DNA from: Hyphomicrobiales bacterium
GTDB lineage: Bacteria; Pseudomonadota; Alphaproteobacteria; Rhizobiales; OSC116
Assembly (NCBI GenBank): GCA_013214705.1
Contig: JABSRZ010000003.1
Span: forward strand, 465,443-529,442
Direction: 5' to 3'
DNA length: 64,000 bases
Part shown: positions 8,153 to 18,156 of the stretch, piece after piece
Layout of the letters: each line of letters starts with the position of its first letter
Position numbering within the stretch: position 1 is the stretch's first letter
Translations under genes and position numbers: made by a program
The notes under the pieces: model-generated
The model's input: only the letters and a program-made list of their open reading frames with translations
What the model was told of the DNA's origin: nothing
Databases searched by the model: none

Positions 8153-10225
8153 CTATGCCGCTTGCACGTCAGTCAAAAATTTAGCAATATTACCTTCAAG
8201 GCTGGTTAAATGGGTTTTTAAATCCACCGCGTAATTGCCGACTTCGCCTGAGATGTTCTGGGTGTGTGCTATCGATGTGCCGACAACTTTCATAGATTCA
8301 GAACTTTTCGCCGAAAGATCAGATGTATTGCTGATATTGGTTGCAATCTCATTCATCACCGCGTTTTGTTCCTCCACTGCGCTCGCTACGCTAACTGAAG
8401 CTTCCGAAAGGTTAGAAATCAAAGTTTCAACGTCATCAATTGCTGCAGAAGCATCACGAGAATCTGCTTGAATGGTTTCTATCTGCTGGGCAATTTCCTC
8501 AGTGGCTTTTGCGGTTTGACTAGCTAAAGATTTCACCTCATTGGCCACAACTGCAAAACCACGGCCAGCTTCACCAGCCCGCGCAGACTCAATGGTCGCA
8601 TTTAATGCCAACAAATTGGTCTGCTCGGCAATTTCTTCAATCAGCCGCACAACTTGTTGAATGCTTTTGGCACTTTCTGACAATTTATTCATGATAACCA
8701 CGGTATCTTTGGTTTTGGATTTAGCCGAAACCGCCATTTCAGTCGAGCGCGCCGCCTGTATAGATATTTCATTAATAGAGGCGACCATTTCTTCGGCAGC
8801 CGAAGACACACTGCTGACATTAAGTGAGGTGTCATCGACATTGGACATTACCCCCACGCTTTGCTTTTGCATTTCATCAGCTGAGACCGACAGGCCTTCA
8901 GATACCCGCTCGAGATCGTTTGAAGTGGAGAGCACCGTGCCGATTGAATCCTTACTTTTGGTTTGAAAAACATCTATTAGATTGGCAATTTCCTTAGATT
9001 TTTTTGCATCAAACTCCACTTGTTTATGGCGTTCTAACTGGGTGTCTCGGCGCTGGATGGCGTTTTGTTTAAACACCACCAAGGCTCTAACCATTTCGCC
9101 AATTTCATCTTTACGTTTCGCATCTAGTTCAAGCTCTGAGTTCAAATCATCCTCAGCCAAACTGCCCATATATTTTGTGATAGAATTTACCGGAGCCACG
9201 ATGGAGCGAGTGATGACGATGGCAAGGACAACTACAATCAACAAAGATGCTGCAATAAGCCCAGCAATGAAGTAAAGTTGGTTTTCCATTTCATTGGTTC
9301 GAGTTTGTGTATAAATGCCGATTTCAGCCGACAAATAATCATCAATCTCTTTATAAATGTCAATTTTTTGGCTAATGGTCGAAAACCACTTATTGGCAGA
9401 CACCGAAGACAAGTTAGGCGCATCGCTGTAAAGGCTATCAATTGCCACCACACGCATAGTTTCCACATCATTAAAGACCGATGCGCCAACTTTACGTTGG
9501 TAAAAGGAGAACTGTTCTGCCATGGCTGTGCGTTCAAACATTTTTATATAGGTTTTTTGATTGCTGATAACGCTGGTGAATTTTTTATAAGTCGCCTCAT
9601 TAAATTTGCCAGAACCAAACCCACTGGCTCCCATCGCACGTTCAATACCTGAATTTTCTTTGATATGCAGAAAACTAGAATAAGCCGTAATTTTATTGGT
9701 TAAAACGGCATCATTACTTAAAATCGCCATATATGAAACCATATCAATCAATTCGGCCGTTATACCTGAATAAAATACCGCCCCTTGGCTGGCCGAAGCT
9801 CCGCCGCCATCAACATTTGATCTAAAAGCCCTTAAGCCATTTAAATCCCGCTCAGTCTGCTCAACCATTCGCACAAAATCTTGCCCATAAATTGACCAAT
9901 CTGTGGTATTTGCTACGGTTAAGAATTTTTCTAATTGTTGATCTGTGAAGCCACGTTGCACGGTTAAATCGGCCATTACGCTAGATTTATCTGATGCCGA
10001 AATATAACCAACTGTGCGGCCACGTTCTTTTTGCAATTCATGGACTAAATTGGTGATGTAAGGGGAAAATTGCCCAAGCCGGTTTACTTTCTTCATCTGC
10101 CCTGTTTCACGAAAACCTTCGTAAAATACATTTCCAGCCAACATTATCAACACCAATAATGGTATCGATAGCAATAAGTATAATCGCGTATTAATTTTTG
10201 TATTCTCTAATATGGTTTTTAGCAT
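8153..10225 (-). CDS. Methyl-accepting chemotaxis protein with periplasmic NIT domain
   Basis: A 690-residue inner-membrane chemoreceptor. TM1 is at about 15-33. The periplasmic nitrate/nitrite-sensing type NIT domain is at about 50-290 ([15 protein letters not shown] is its hallmark). TM2 is at about 316-340, followed by HAMP and a signalling coiled coil with tip [20 protein letters not shown] (20 residues) and [17 protein letters not shown] 10225 is chosen for its GAGGGG site and because the truncated duplicate keeps the same start; the TTG at 10237 is rejected. Nitrate or nitrite as ligand is inferred from the domain. No che genes are adjacent. Confidence 0.95.
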   Translation of the reverse strand: MLKTILENTKINTRLYLLLSIPLLVLIMLAGNVFYEGFRETGQMKKVNRLGQFSPYITNLVHELQKERGRTVGYISASDKSSVMADLTVQRGFTDQQLEKFLTVANTTDWSIYGQDFVRMVEQTERDLNGLRAFRSNVDGGGASASQGAVFYSGITAELIDMVSYMAILSNDAVLTNKITAYSSFLHIKENSGIERAMGASGFGSGKFNEATYKKFTSVISNQKTYIKMFERTAMAEQFSFYQRKVGASVFNDVETMRVVAIDSLYSDAPNLSSVSANKWFSTISQKIDIYKEIDDYLSAEIGIYTQTRTNEMENQLYFIAGLIAASLLIVVVLAIVITRSIVAPVNSITKYMGSLAEDDLNSELELDAKRKDEIGEMVRALVVFKQNAIQRRDTQLERHKQVEFDAKKSKEIANLIDVFQTKSKDSIGTVLSTSNDLERVSEGLSVSADEMQKQSVGVMSNVDDTSLNVSSVSSAAEEMVASINEISIQAARSTEMAVSAKSKTKDTVVIMNKLSESAKSIQQVVRLIEEIAEQTNLLALNATIESARAGEAGRGFAVVANEVKSLASQTAKATEEIAQQIETIQADSRDASAAIDDVETLISNLSEASVSVASAVEEQNAVMNEIATNISNTSDLSAKSSESMKVVGTSIAHTQNISGEVGNYAVDLKTHLTSLEGNIAKFLTDVQAA

Positions 10226-10440
10226 TTTGCCCCTCAAAAATAAACAAATTCAGTGTGACTTGTCACAACTGCATTTGTTAAAAGCTAAGAACGAAGACAT
10301 TCGTCCTAGGTTATTCGAACGGGGCCATCATTGGCCTCGTCCACATCACGTATAGGGGACACTATTAGTGAATGAGTGTTAACGTTAATAACATGTGGTT
10401 AATAAATAGTTTACATTGCCAATGCAAATTGATTTTTATA
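10226..10440 (-). promoter_or_regulatory. Structured leader/promoter region of the chemoreceptor gene
   Basis: The region is conserved at 17351-17560 in the decayed duplicate. Two hairpins stand out. One is at 10289-10306 (GGACGAA with TTCGTTC, loop TGTC); in the other copy a G-U pair becomes A-U and the stem extends to 10 bp. A GGCCA/TGGCC hairpin lies at 10321-10338. A conserved block AGTGTCCCCTAT lies just upstream. It could be a 5' UTR regulator of the receptor; this rests on two copies only. Confidence 0.5.
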
Positions 10441-10688
10441 CACTCATTGCCGAAACCTCACTTAAATCAACCCCACCGAAAAGACTCAATTGGAGTTTTT
10501 TAAACCAAATTATATTAAGAATTTCACGGCCGCGTTCTAGCGAAAGCTAACGAAACTGCAGGCCTAAAGTTATTTAGAAATAATTTCGGCCGAGTAAAAA
10601 CACCATGAGAAGCAAAAAAACTTGATGGACAATTTGTCAGCTATATTTATTATCAATTCCATCGTTAAATAAAAAAAGGACACTGACC
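10441..10688. other. Intergenic between the chemoreceptor leader and the rhodanese gene
   Basis: 248 bases with no supported gene. It must hold the rhodanese promoter. A GCCGAAATTATTT / AAATAATTTCGGC-like symmetry lies near 10566-10595 but has no T-run and is not called. Confidence 0.4.
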
Positions 10689-11063
10689 ATGAAAACAGCA
10701 GCGATATATTTAGCAGAAGCCAATGAAGCCGTACCTCGCATTAGTGCCGAAGCGGCGATAGAAAAGCACAAGCAAGCCGGCAGTGTTTTTATTGACGTGC
10801 GTGATTCTGGCGAGATTGCCAAAAGCGGCACTGTTGAAGGTGCGCTTCGCATTAGCCGCGGTATGATTGAATTTATTGCCGATGACGCAACGCCGCACCA
10901 TAATGCAGCGCTTACCAAAGATGCTGACATTTATCTTATTTGTGCCGCCGGTGGACAAGCGGCATTAACCGGCAAAACAATGGTCGATATGGGGTATAAA
11001 AACATTACCAATGTTGGTGGTTTTAGCGACTGGAAAGCCGCTGGCGGCCCGACAGAAGATTAA
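10689..11063 (+). CDS. Rhodanese-like domain protein
   Basis: A single rhodanese domain of 124 residues. FIDVRDSGEIAKSGTVEGAL is the CH2-type entry motif and the active-site loop is CAAGGQAA, with catalytic Cys85. It ends in the usual NVGGFSDWKAAGGP. An AGGA site precedes ATG. It probably acts in sulfane-sulfur transfer in the cytoplasm; the acceptor is unknown. Confidence 0.9.
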   Translation: MKTAAIYLAEANEAVPRISAEAAIEKHKQAGSVFIDVRDSGEIAKSGTVEGALRISRGMIEFIADDATPHHNAALTKDADIYLICAAGGQAALTGKTMVDMGYKNITNVGGFSDWKAAGGPTED

Positions 11064-11138
11064 TGCAATATCAAGCCTTGGCATCGCAGTCGTTGCCAAG
11101 GCCAATATCAAAAGCCCCTATATGCAGTTGCAAAAAGT

Positions 11139-11933
11139 TTAACTCAATAACAGGCTATCGTCTGCCAATTCTTGGCCTTGGTCGCGTTTAAACAGGTCCA
11201 GCAGATCCTTCACTTGCATATTGGCGCGCTCCTCGCCTGTAATGTCAAAAATAATCTTGCCCTGATGGAACATAATGGTGCGATCGCCGGTTTCCAAAGC
11301 TTGGCTCATAGAATGTGTCACCATCACCACGGTCAAGTTCAGTTTTTTCACCAGTTTGTTGGTCAGCTCCATCACAAAGGCAGCGGTTTTGGGGTCTAAC
11401 GCCGCTGTATGCTCATCAAGCAGCAATACTTTTGTATCGCCGGTGGTGGCCATCAACAAACTTAAGGCTTGGCGCTGCCCGCCGGACAATAGGCCGACCA
11501 TATCATTTAACCGATCTTCTAGCCCCAAACCTAGCACGCTCAGGTTTTTGGCGGCTTGCTCTCGAATGTTAGAATTGACAGCAAAGCCAAAGCCTTTTGG
11601 CTGTGTGCGGCCACAAGCAATGGCGTAATTCTCCAATATCGACAAGTTTTCACAAGTCCCCATTTTAGGGTCTTGAAACACCCGTGATATAATTTTCGAC
11701 CGCTTATGAACCGCCCATTTGGTGATGTTGATGCCATTGACCACCACACTACCCTGCCCGACCGGCACAATGCCAGCTATCGAGTTTAATGAGGTCGATT
11801 TACCCGCCCCATTCGAGCCGATTACGGTCAAAAACTGGCCTTCGGGAATGTTCAAATCTATGCCGCGTAACGCCCGGGTTTCCAAGGGTGAGCCGGCGTT
11901 AAAAGTCACATGAATATTTTTCAGATCAATCAT
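11139..11933 (-). CDS. ABC transporter ATP-binding protein
   Basis: The 264-residue ATPase of the three-gene importer. It has Walker A GSNGAGKST near residue 40, signature LSGGQRQAL, Walker B VLLLDEHTAALDP and the H-loop VMVTHSM. Its ATG overlaps the permease stop by four bases, showing translational coupling. The E to EH change in LLDEHTAALDP is typical of this importer subfamily. Confidence 0.93.
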   Translation of the reverse strand: MIDLKNIHVTFNAGSPLETRALRGIDLNIPEGQFLTVIGSNGAGKSTSLNSIAGIVPVGQGSVVVNGINITKWAVHKRSKIISRVFQDPKMGTCENLSILENYAIACGRTQPKGFGFAVNSNIREQAAKNLSVLGLGLEDRLNDMVGLLSGGQRQALSLLMATTGDTKVLLLDEHTAALDPKTAAFVMELTNKLVKKLNLTVVMVTHSMSQALETGDRTIMFHQGKIIFDITGEERANMQVKDLLDLFKRDQGQELADDSLLLS

Positions 11934-12844
11934 GATTTACGGCCTTTCTTAGCGGCAAAATAATTGCGGCTATAATATTGAGCCACCAACACCAAAATTA
12001 CCAAGCCCGCTGTCACCATTTGCAAATCAGAGGCATTCAGGCCAGTGCCATCAGCATTCAGTGCCACGGCAATTGCCGAACGGTAGGCCACTGTCCCCAA
12101 AATCACTGCAAAAGTCGCTTGCCACATAAGCCGCGATGGCATTAATGACATGCCAATGATAACCGATGCCAAACCAATGATAATCATCCCGATGCCCGAT
12201 TGCGCGTCGGACGCGCCGATGGTTTGGGCAAATAATGCACCCGAAACACCCGCCAATGCATTGGCAATGCCAAGCCCGTATAATTTCATCTTATCGACAT
12301 TTATGCCGTTGGCGCGCGCCATTTCGGGGTTTGCCCCAGCGGCCCGCATCGATAGGCCTATGCCGGTCGATAAAAAGGCATCAAGCAATAGTTTAATCAC
12401 AATAATCAACGCGCCCAAAAACAACGTCTTGGCTTCAAACGATGCCATAACTTCTACAGTGTCAAACCAAGTATAAACCGTATCGACATTCAGCAATGGC
12501 TCATTAGGGCCGTCCATTACACGTATGTTGATAGAGTAAAGCGCTGTCGCCACCAATATGCCCGATAATATATGCAATATTTTAAATTTAACATTTAAAG
12601 TTGCGGTTAGATAACCTGCGCCAAAACCGGCGATGCCGGCGCAAAATGTCGCCACCCATGGGTTGGATAAAACCGGTAAGCCAGAGGTGATCAACACCGC
12701 CGCAACCGATGCCCCAAACGGAAAGCTGCCCTCTACCGTCAGGTCAGGAAAATCTAATATTTTAAAGGTGATAAACGCACCAAGCGCCAATATCGCAAAG
12801 ATAAAGGCCAGCTCCAACGTTCCCATAAACTCATAATAAGACAT
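11930..12844 (-). CDS. ABC transporter permease (branched-chain-like importer family)
   Basis: A 304-residue polytopic inner-membrane permease of the BPD_transp_2 family, with many hydrophobic helices and the conserved MRAAGANPEMARANGI loop that contacts the ATPase. Its neighbours are the binding protein upstream and the ATPase downstream. The set matches the ABC_sub_bind importer family, some of which handle aromatic amino acids (TrpXYZ); the substrate here is not known. Confidence 0.92.
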   Translation of the reverse strand: MSYYEFMGTLELAFIFAILALGAFITFKILDFPDLTVEGSFPFGASVAAVLITSGLPVLSNPWVATFCAGIAGFGAGYLTATLNVKFKILHILSGILVATALYSINIRVMDGPNEPLLNVDTVYTWFDTVEVMASFEAKTLFLGALIIVIKLLLDAFLSTGIGLSMRAAGANPEMARANGINVDKMKLYGLGIANALAGVSGALFAQTIGASDAQSGIGMIIIGLASVIIGMSLMPSRLMWQATFAVILGTVAYRSAIAVALNADGTGLNASDLQMVTAGLVILVLVAQYYSRNYFAAKKGRKS

Positions 12845-12867
12845 TCATTCCCCGTCCAATCAGTCGC

Positions 12868-12899
12868 AAAAAAGACCAGCATAAATAAATATGCTGGCC
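12868..12899 (-). terminator. Intra-operon terminator after the binding-protein gene
   Basis: The minus strand reads CCAGCATA, an A/T loop, TATGCTGG, then TCTTTTTT. It lies between the binding-protein stop and the permease start. Partial termination here would give more binding protein than membrane subunits, a common arrangement. Confidence 0.8.
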
Positions 12900-12915
12900 T
12901 CATTATATTTATATT

Positions 12916-13899
12916 TTATTCAAACACTTGAGTGGCGCTTGCAATCACATCAGCAGGTATAGTCACACCCATTTTTACGGCAGAAGCTAAATTCACCACA
13001 ATTTTAAAATCGGTTACATTTTTGTAAGCGACCAAAGCGTCAATATCACCAACTGTTTGGCCGTCCAAAATATCGGCAACCATGCCACCAGCAACAATGC
13101 CATGCGCAAAGTAATCTAGACCAACAGAAGCTATAACACCCACTTCAACATGGCCAGTTTCACCAGCAAATATTGGCGTATCAGTGTCTTGACCAATTTT
13201 GATAATACCAGCAATGGCCGAAATTACAGTTGTGTCGTTCGGCACGTATATCGCATCGACCTTGCCAACCAATCGCTTAGTGGCTATCAACACTTCATTC
13301 ACTGTTGGTGCTGCGCTTTCGACAACTATAATGCCCATTTTGGCACTTTCTTCTTTTAACCAACCTAAAGTGGCCAAAGCGTTATCTAAGCCAGGGTTAT
13401 AAATAAAGCCGATTTTTGTCAAACCGGGTACAATTTTCTTAAACAATGCAAGCTGGGTTGCAATGGGCGCGGCGTCAGAAACACCGGTTACATTTTTACC
13501 GGGCTTGATATATTGCGCAATCAACTCGGCTTTAACCGGATCGGTAATGGCTGCAAATACAATCGGAATGTCTTTGGTATTGGCAACAGCGGCTTGGGCT
13601 GTTGGGGTGGTGATGGCCACCAAAACATCTGGGTTTTGGCCAATAAATTTCTTAACAATCTGGGCATTGGTATCCATTTTACCATTGGCTTGCTTGTAAT
13701 CAATGGTCAGGTTTTCACCGACCACCCAGCCGCGTAGCTTCAGTCCTTCAATAATGCCTTCTTTGGTTTCGACCAATGGCGGCACATCTACCAAGTTAGC
13801 AATCGCCACGGTTTTCATCTCAGCTGCAAAGGCTGCGCCCGCAATTAAAGTTGAGGCCACTAAACCAGTTAGCCCTTTAATAAACATATTCTTTTTCAT
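12916..13899 (-). CDS. ABC transporter substrate-binding protein (ABC_sub_bind family)
   Basis: A periplasmic binding protein of 327 residues, first gene of the importer operon. The signal peptide is at 1-25 (MKKNMFIKGLTGLVAST, then AGAAFAAE). The family pattern KTVAIANLVDVPPL ... VGENLTIDYKQANG ... KNVTGVSDAAP is clear. ATG 13899 with a GGGAGAG site is preferred to GTG 13905. Confidence 0.92.
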   Translation of the reverse strand: MKKNMFIKGLTGLVASTLIAGAAFAAEMKTVAIANLVDVPPLVETKEGIIEGLKLRGWVVGENLTIDYKQANGKMDTNAQIVKKFIGQNPDVLVAITTPTAQAAVANTKDIPIVFAAITDPVKAELIAQYIKPGKNVTGVSDAAPIATQLALFKKIVPGLTKIGFIYNPGLDNALATLGWLKEESAKMGIIVVESAAPTVNEVLIATKRLVGKVDAIYVPNDTTVISAIAGIIKIGQDTDTPIFAGETGHVEVGVIASVGLDYFAHGIVAGGMVADILDGQTVGDIDALVAYKNVTDFKIVVNLASAVKMGVTIPADVIASATQVFE

Positions 13900-14250
13900 A
13901 TACACTCTCCCACTAATCGCTGATTAAATCAGCTTAAAAAATTGATTTTCTAGCCACCACCGCACATTGTCAAGTTTATTTTCACTGACCATAAGAAGCT
14001 AACGATATATAGTGTTACTTATCAAAGGCATGATTATGCACCAGGTCGGTATTATATGGCAAATAATGCCCGTATTTTCATCGCCTAATTAATGCGCCAG
14101 ACACAAACCAGAAACACATGCATACCTCAAGTATTGCCCTATAAAAACTCCATAGAAGCTGTGATAATGGTATTTTGGAACAAAATAAGCGAGATGCCCC
14201 GGCCACCTCTCACCCAGTATACAATATGATAAAGTTGAAAAATATTGTCA
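13900..14250. other. Intergenic before the decayed gene
   Basis: About 350 bases holding the importer promoter. Nothing else was recognised. Confidence 0.4.
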
Positions 14251-15292
14251 TATGGAAATATTAACCAATGCAAATACAATAAATAAAAATTTTAAGGCAA
14301 TCCTGAACAAGAAAGATATGGGTCGAGGCCAAAAATCTGCTTTTACGCGACTATTGTAATGAAACTAAAACTGAAATTGCTCCGATAACTGACAGATTCA
14401 ACCAAGATTTGGAACAAATAGCAGGATATCGAGAAGATTTAATTGGCAATGGCGAAGAAAATATTGAAACAGAAATAGAAAATTTTAGAACCAACATATT
14501 AGATAGGTCAGGAAATTTTAATCCTCATTAAGAAAAAATAAAAACTGTTTATACAGATATTGATAATCCCCATGACAATGACGAAGGCGAGAAAGGATAT
14601 TGCCAAGTAATTCAAGATAACGTGGAGGAAACCGAGAATTTTGAAAACTCAACTCTAAAATTAGAGCCGGATTTGACGATGTCCCTTTAAAATTATATGG
14701 GAATCCAGAATTAAAGATAACAGGCTTAAAAGATGATTATATCGAGTTGTTCGAGATTTGTGAAAAATAACGACAAAAAATTGAAGCCAAGAATGAAGAA
14801 TTTTCGAAAATTATTGCTAATACGTTAGAAAAGGCAACAAACGCGGCTTGCCAAAACATTTGAAGACCAAAAGAGTAAATACTTAATACCAAAAACACTA
14901 TGGAACGGGATATTTATGTTGTGCATGTTTGCAATGGCATTTGTAGCTTTACCAATATTTGATATACAAAAGTTCACTCCAGCAAATTTTAGCTTATCAA
15001 TAGCACATATCTCTGAATTAGCAGCAGACGTTCAGACGACTATATTGGAAACATATATATATACAATTCTTCACCAAAACTAACACTTATTTTACCGCTG
15101 ATTTGGTTGGCAATTTATGCCAGCAACCAACAAAGCCAAAATAAAAGATTAGAGGAAGAATATGCTCACAAACCAAATGTTGCAAAAACATACATGGGCC
15201 ACAAGAGACAACTTGAAGCACTTGATGATAGCGAAGACAAGTCCAGACGGCCGTTAGATCGAGTCTGCACTAATACATGTAATTATCTTTGA
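14251..15292 (+). pseudogene. Decayed membrane/coiled-coil protein gene
   Basis: A row of open segments in shifting frames reads as one broken protein. It opens with MEILTNANTINKNFKAIL, then an acidic central part interrupted by at least five stops or frameshifts. Next is a hydrophobic helix (GIFMLCMFAMAFVALPIF), a second one (LTLILPLIWLAIYA), and a C-terminal coiled coil (EEYAHKPNVAKTYMGHKRQL). The last part resembles the EYAHKE-x-AKSY pattern of a widespread uncharacterised membrane family. No intact copy is in the window. Function unknown. Confidence 0.6.
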
Positions 15293-15625
15293 TTTAGATC
15301 TTTAGAAACGATTATTGCCCGACAGTATTCTACTTTTTGTCAGATTTGGCACCATGTTCTCGATTTGATCATGAGCCGCTGGCTCACCGACAAATGAGCT
15401 AAAAAAACAGCGTCTTCGAACCAACATACCTATAAAATAGATTAGCGCACGCGATTTCCAAATCCACACTAAATAGTCAAAGCAAGGTACTGGTTGCCCT
15501 AGGGGTCGGGGAGACTAATCAAGCAACCAGTAAAAAATAGTTTTACCACTATTTATACTAATGTATACTTAATTATAACAGTAATACATTAATATTAAAT
15601 ATTGATTTATTTAATTAATTTATAT
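15293..15625. other. Intergenic, AT-rich
   Basis: About 330 bases with no gene seen. It ends at the left edge of the second copy of the duplicated LuxR/chemoreceptor block. Confidence 0.4.
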
Positions 15626-15694
15626 TTAGTAAATCTTGATTGCAAAAAAACTCACTAAGTTGAAGTTATTTCCCAAATTGCGAATGTGATTCAT
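15626..15694 (-). pseudogene. Truncated 5' end of the NTF2-like gene (duplicate)
   Basis: The first codons (MNHIRNLGNNFNLVSFF) match the start of the intact gene at 6938, with a GGAGGG ribosome site. After about 17 residues similarity ends and a stop follows. This edge marks the left end of the second duplicated block. Confidence 0.7.
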
Positions 15695-15719
15695 TTGTCC
15701 CTCCAACTCCGGTAAATTC

Positions 15720-15755
15720 GACGCTCCAGTGTTGTCCCTAACCACTGAAAGCGTC
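15720..15755 (-). promoter_or_regulatory. Second copy of the NTF2-gene leader hairpin
   Basis: GACGCT pairs with AGCGTC and CAGTG with CACTG around a loop of about 11 bases. It is the counterpart of the hairpin at 6965-6997. Confidence 0.5.
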
Positions 15756-15995
15756 TGGTCAAATGAGCCCACTAGTGTGCCAAAAATAACGTACAATAAG
15801 TATTTAAGGTCACCGGCCTTGAAGTCAATATATCGAAACCGATAAAAGTCCGGTGGGATGGGTGATAAATAGATTGGCAAATGCTTAATTAGTTATCTGA
15901 TAAGGCGAGTGATAAATTTGTATTTTGGAAACAAACATATCTATTAATTTATTAAGTGTTTGAATTCACACTGTATATCCAACAATTATTAAAGA

Positions 15996-16754
15996 CTAAA
16001 ATGAAAAGTGACCATCGCGGACTGCTATGGCGAGAGCTTGATCCCTTGTTTTTGCCCCCAGCTTATTTCGTATAATCGTGAGCCGTTTTCGAACGGTTAT
16101 TTCAGCAATGTTCATTTTTTCGGCAATCGCTGCATTTTGCAACCCAGCAGCAAGCCAGGCCAAAACTTCTTTCTCTTTTGGCGAAAGAACATTTCCACCA
16201 AAATTTGAAACTCCTTTGAGGTCTGCATCGTGTGGCACTGCAACATATGCCGAAATAATTGCCATTAAATGTTGTATATGTTTGAAGGAAAGTATTTTTG
16301 CGAATTCCTCCATAGGCATATCCGTGGCAATGCCAACGAGTTTATGATCTCGGTTAAAATTCATATTAAAATTTCCCGTATACAAACTGTTATAGTCAGC
16401 GTCAGCGAGACTACGATTAAGTTCTATTAGTTTACGACTTTCAACAAACCCTTTTTTGAGTAAATTGGGTGCCCTAATTTGAAATTTATTTTCAAATGGC
16501 ATATTCAGTACAAATGGGTCAACTTCATAATATTTTTCTACTAAATATTCGTTCACCCACTCCTCCGACATGGAACTACGCAGCCAATTGACCGAACTAG
16601 CTCCAGAGCTAGCCACTACACATAGTGAAGTCCCGCCAAACTGACGAACTAAATTATCGGCGATTGCCCATCTCATGTCATCATCTGACGTGGATGAAAA
16701 TTGTTCAATTGCATCATTGATTTGATAGGTGAAGTTTTTGTCTATATTTGTCAT
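15996..16754 (-). CDS. LuxR-family regulator with autoinducer-binding domain (LuxR solo 2)
   Basis: A 252-residue paralogue of the regulator at 7233-7991, the same length and alignable throughout. The ligand-domain signature is kept (WVNEYLVEKYYEVDPF), as is the C-terminal HTH (KEKEVLAWLAAGLQNAAIAE, then TVRKRLTIIRNKLG). The frame is fully open, whereas both neighbours in this duplicated block are ruined, so the gene seems to be under selection. Divergence is greater in the ligand domain than in the HTH. No luxI is present. Confidence 0.87.
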   Translation of the reverse strand: MTNIDKNFTYQINDAIEQFSSTSDDDMRWAIADNLVRQFGGTSLCVVASSGASSVNWLRSSMSEEWVNEYLVEKYYEVDPFVLNMPFENKFQIRAPNLLKKGFVESRKLIELNRSLADADYNSLYTGNFNMNFNRDHKLVGIATDMPMEEFAKILSFKHIQHLMAIISAYVAVPHDADLKGVSNFGGNVLSPKEKEVLAWLAAGLQNAAIAEKMNIAEITVRKRLTIIRNKLGAKTRDQALAIAVRDGHFSF

Positions 16755-17116
16755 AACTTGTTTTCAATTTTTTTTAATTTATCGGAAATGTGCAGCCAAA
16801 ATATTTTGAAAAATTACACTGCTAGAAAACCTCGATTACTAAATTAATCGGTATAATACATGTAATGTACAATTCAATAATATCAATTTTTTGGGTTCTG
16901 TTCGTTGAGAAAATACAAATCAAATTCATTGGCCAGCTTAATCGTAGGCTAAACAGAATGGACTTAATTTCCGTTAGAATTCACTCTTTTGACAGCTGAT
17001 GGATGCACAATAAACTCGGCCAATACACTACCTGATGTTTCTTTAATTTTGGAGCGAGAAAAACCATAAAAAGCACCCCAAAAATCAATTTTGTGTTGCT
17101 CGAACTATATTTTCAA
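16755..17116. other. Intergenic between LuxR solo 2 and the chemoreceptor remnant
   Basis: 362 bases with no gene. The part near 17065-17110 is a degenerate copy of the chemoreceptor terminator. Confidence 0.4.
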
Positions 17117-17350
17117 TTACGCCGCTTGCCCGTCAGTCAAAAATTTTGCAATATTTTTTAAACGCTACTTAAGTGGTTCTTAAATCCCTTGCATAATTGC
17201 CCAATTCGCCGGAGATATTTAGGGTATACGCAATCGATATACCGACAACTTTCATTGATTCTGAGTTTTTTGTCGGAAGTTCAAATGAATTGTTAGTAAT
17301 AAATAAATTCGCATATTGATTTTAGTATTTTCTAAAATAGTTTTAAGCAT
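17117..17350 (-). pseudogene. Chemoreceptor remnant: both ends kept, middle deleted
   Basis: The right part begins with ATG at 17350 and encodes [12 protein letters not shown], as in the intact chemoreceptor. The left part matches its last about 60 codons, down to a terminal DGQAA before TAA. The junction is near 17293-17305, so about 1.8 kb of the receptor gene is missing, and the joined frame is broken. Confidence 0.8.
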
Positions 17351-17560
17351 TTAGTCCCCCAAGATCTGCCAAATTCAGTTTAAATTGTTACAACTGCATT
17401 TGTTAGAATTTAAGAACGAAGACATTCGTTCTTAAAAATGGAATTCGGCCACCATTGGCGTCGTTCGTATCACGCATAGGGGACACTATGATTGATTGAG
17501 TATTAACGTTAACTAGGGCTGGTTAATAAATAGTTTACAATGTGCTTTCAATTTAATATT
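17351..17560 (-). promoter_or_regulatory. Second copy of the chemoreceptor leader
   Basis: Matches 10226-10440. The hairpin at 17411-17434 is a perfect 10-bp stem (TAAGAACGAA / TTCGTTCTTA) with the same four-base loop, and the GCCA/TGGC hairpin at 17448-17460 is also kept. Confidence 0.5.
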
Positions 17561-17991
17561 TGTAATAAAACTACATAAACCGCCAGTACTCGAACATTTT
17601 GGACCAACTACATATTTACCCAAAACTCTAGGTGTAAATGATCTAAAATAGCGCCAAGGTTAAACTTTGGAATATTTTTTTGATGGTCGATCCATCATAA
17701 TATATCTGTGTAAAGTTACATTTTCTGATGCATCTAAATGTGAGCCAGCATCAGGTCTTGCAGATTTAATCTAAACGCAGGATTTTAACAATTCAAATGG
17801 TTTGAGATAAATTGTTGTTTGAACTAGGCAGAGTTTCTTTCATTTTTGTCGGGTAATTATTCACAACGCCGGGCTTTCTAAACGACATAGGCACAAAAAA
17901 TTAATTGATGGCTATGTGGTAGCTAGACTAAATCACCAAGCCAAATACAAGAATGATAATTATACAATTTACTGGTATATTAAAGTGACTT
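17561..17991. other. Intergenic before island 1
   Basis: About 430 bases of AT-rich DNA. No gene, promoter or repeat that I can support. It is the last chromosomal stretch before the first tRNA-Arg partial copy. Confidence 0.4.
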
Positions 17992-18102
17992 TGGTGCACC
18001 CGACGAGATTCGAACTCATGACCTCTGCCTTCGGAGGGCAGCTTAAGCTATTATAGACATTAAATACATACCCACCTAACGCTCTGATATATAATGTCGT
18101 AG
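17992..18102 (-). repeat. Attachment-site repeat 1 (tRNA-Arg 3' half plus element flank)
   Basis: 17992-18042 is identical to the 3' part of tRNA-Arg(CCG), including the anticodon-stem side, T-arm, acceptor and CCA. 18043-18102 is a flank shared with the copies at 26271 and 29618 (CCACCTAACGCTCTGATATA core) but not with the intact tRNA. It is the outer end of the island array. Confidence 0.88.
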
Positions 18103-18156
18103 AAGTATCAATTCAAATGCTGGACTATATCTGCGCTCAGATGCATTTCATAATTG

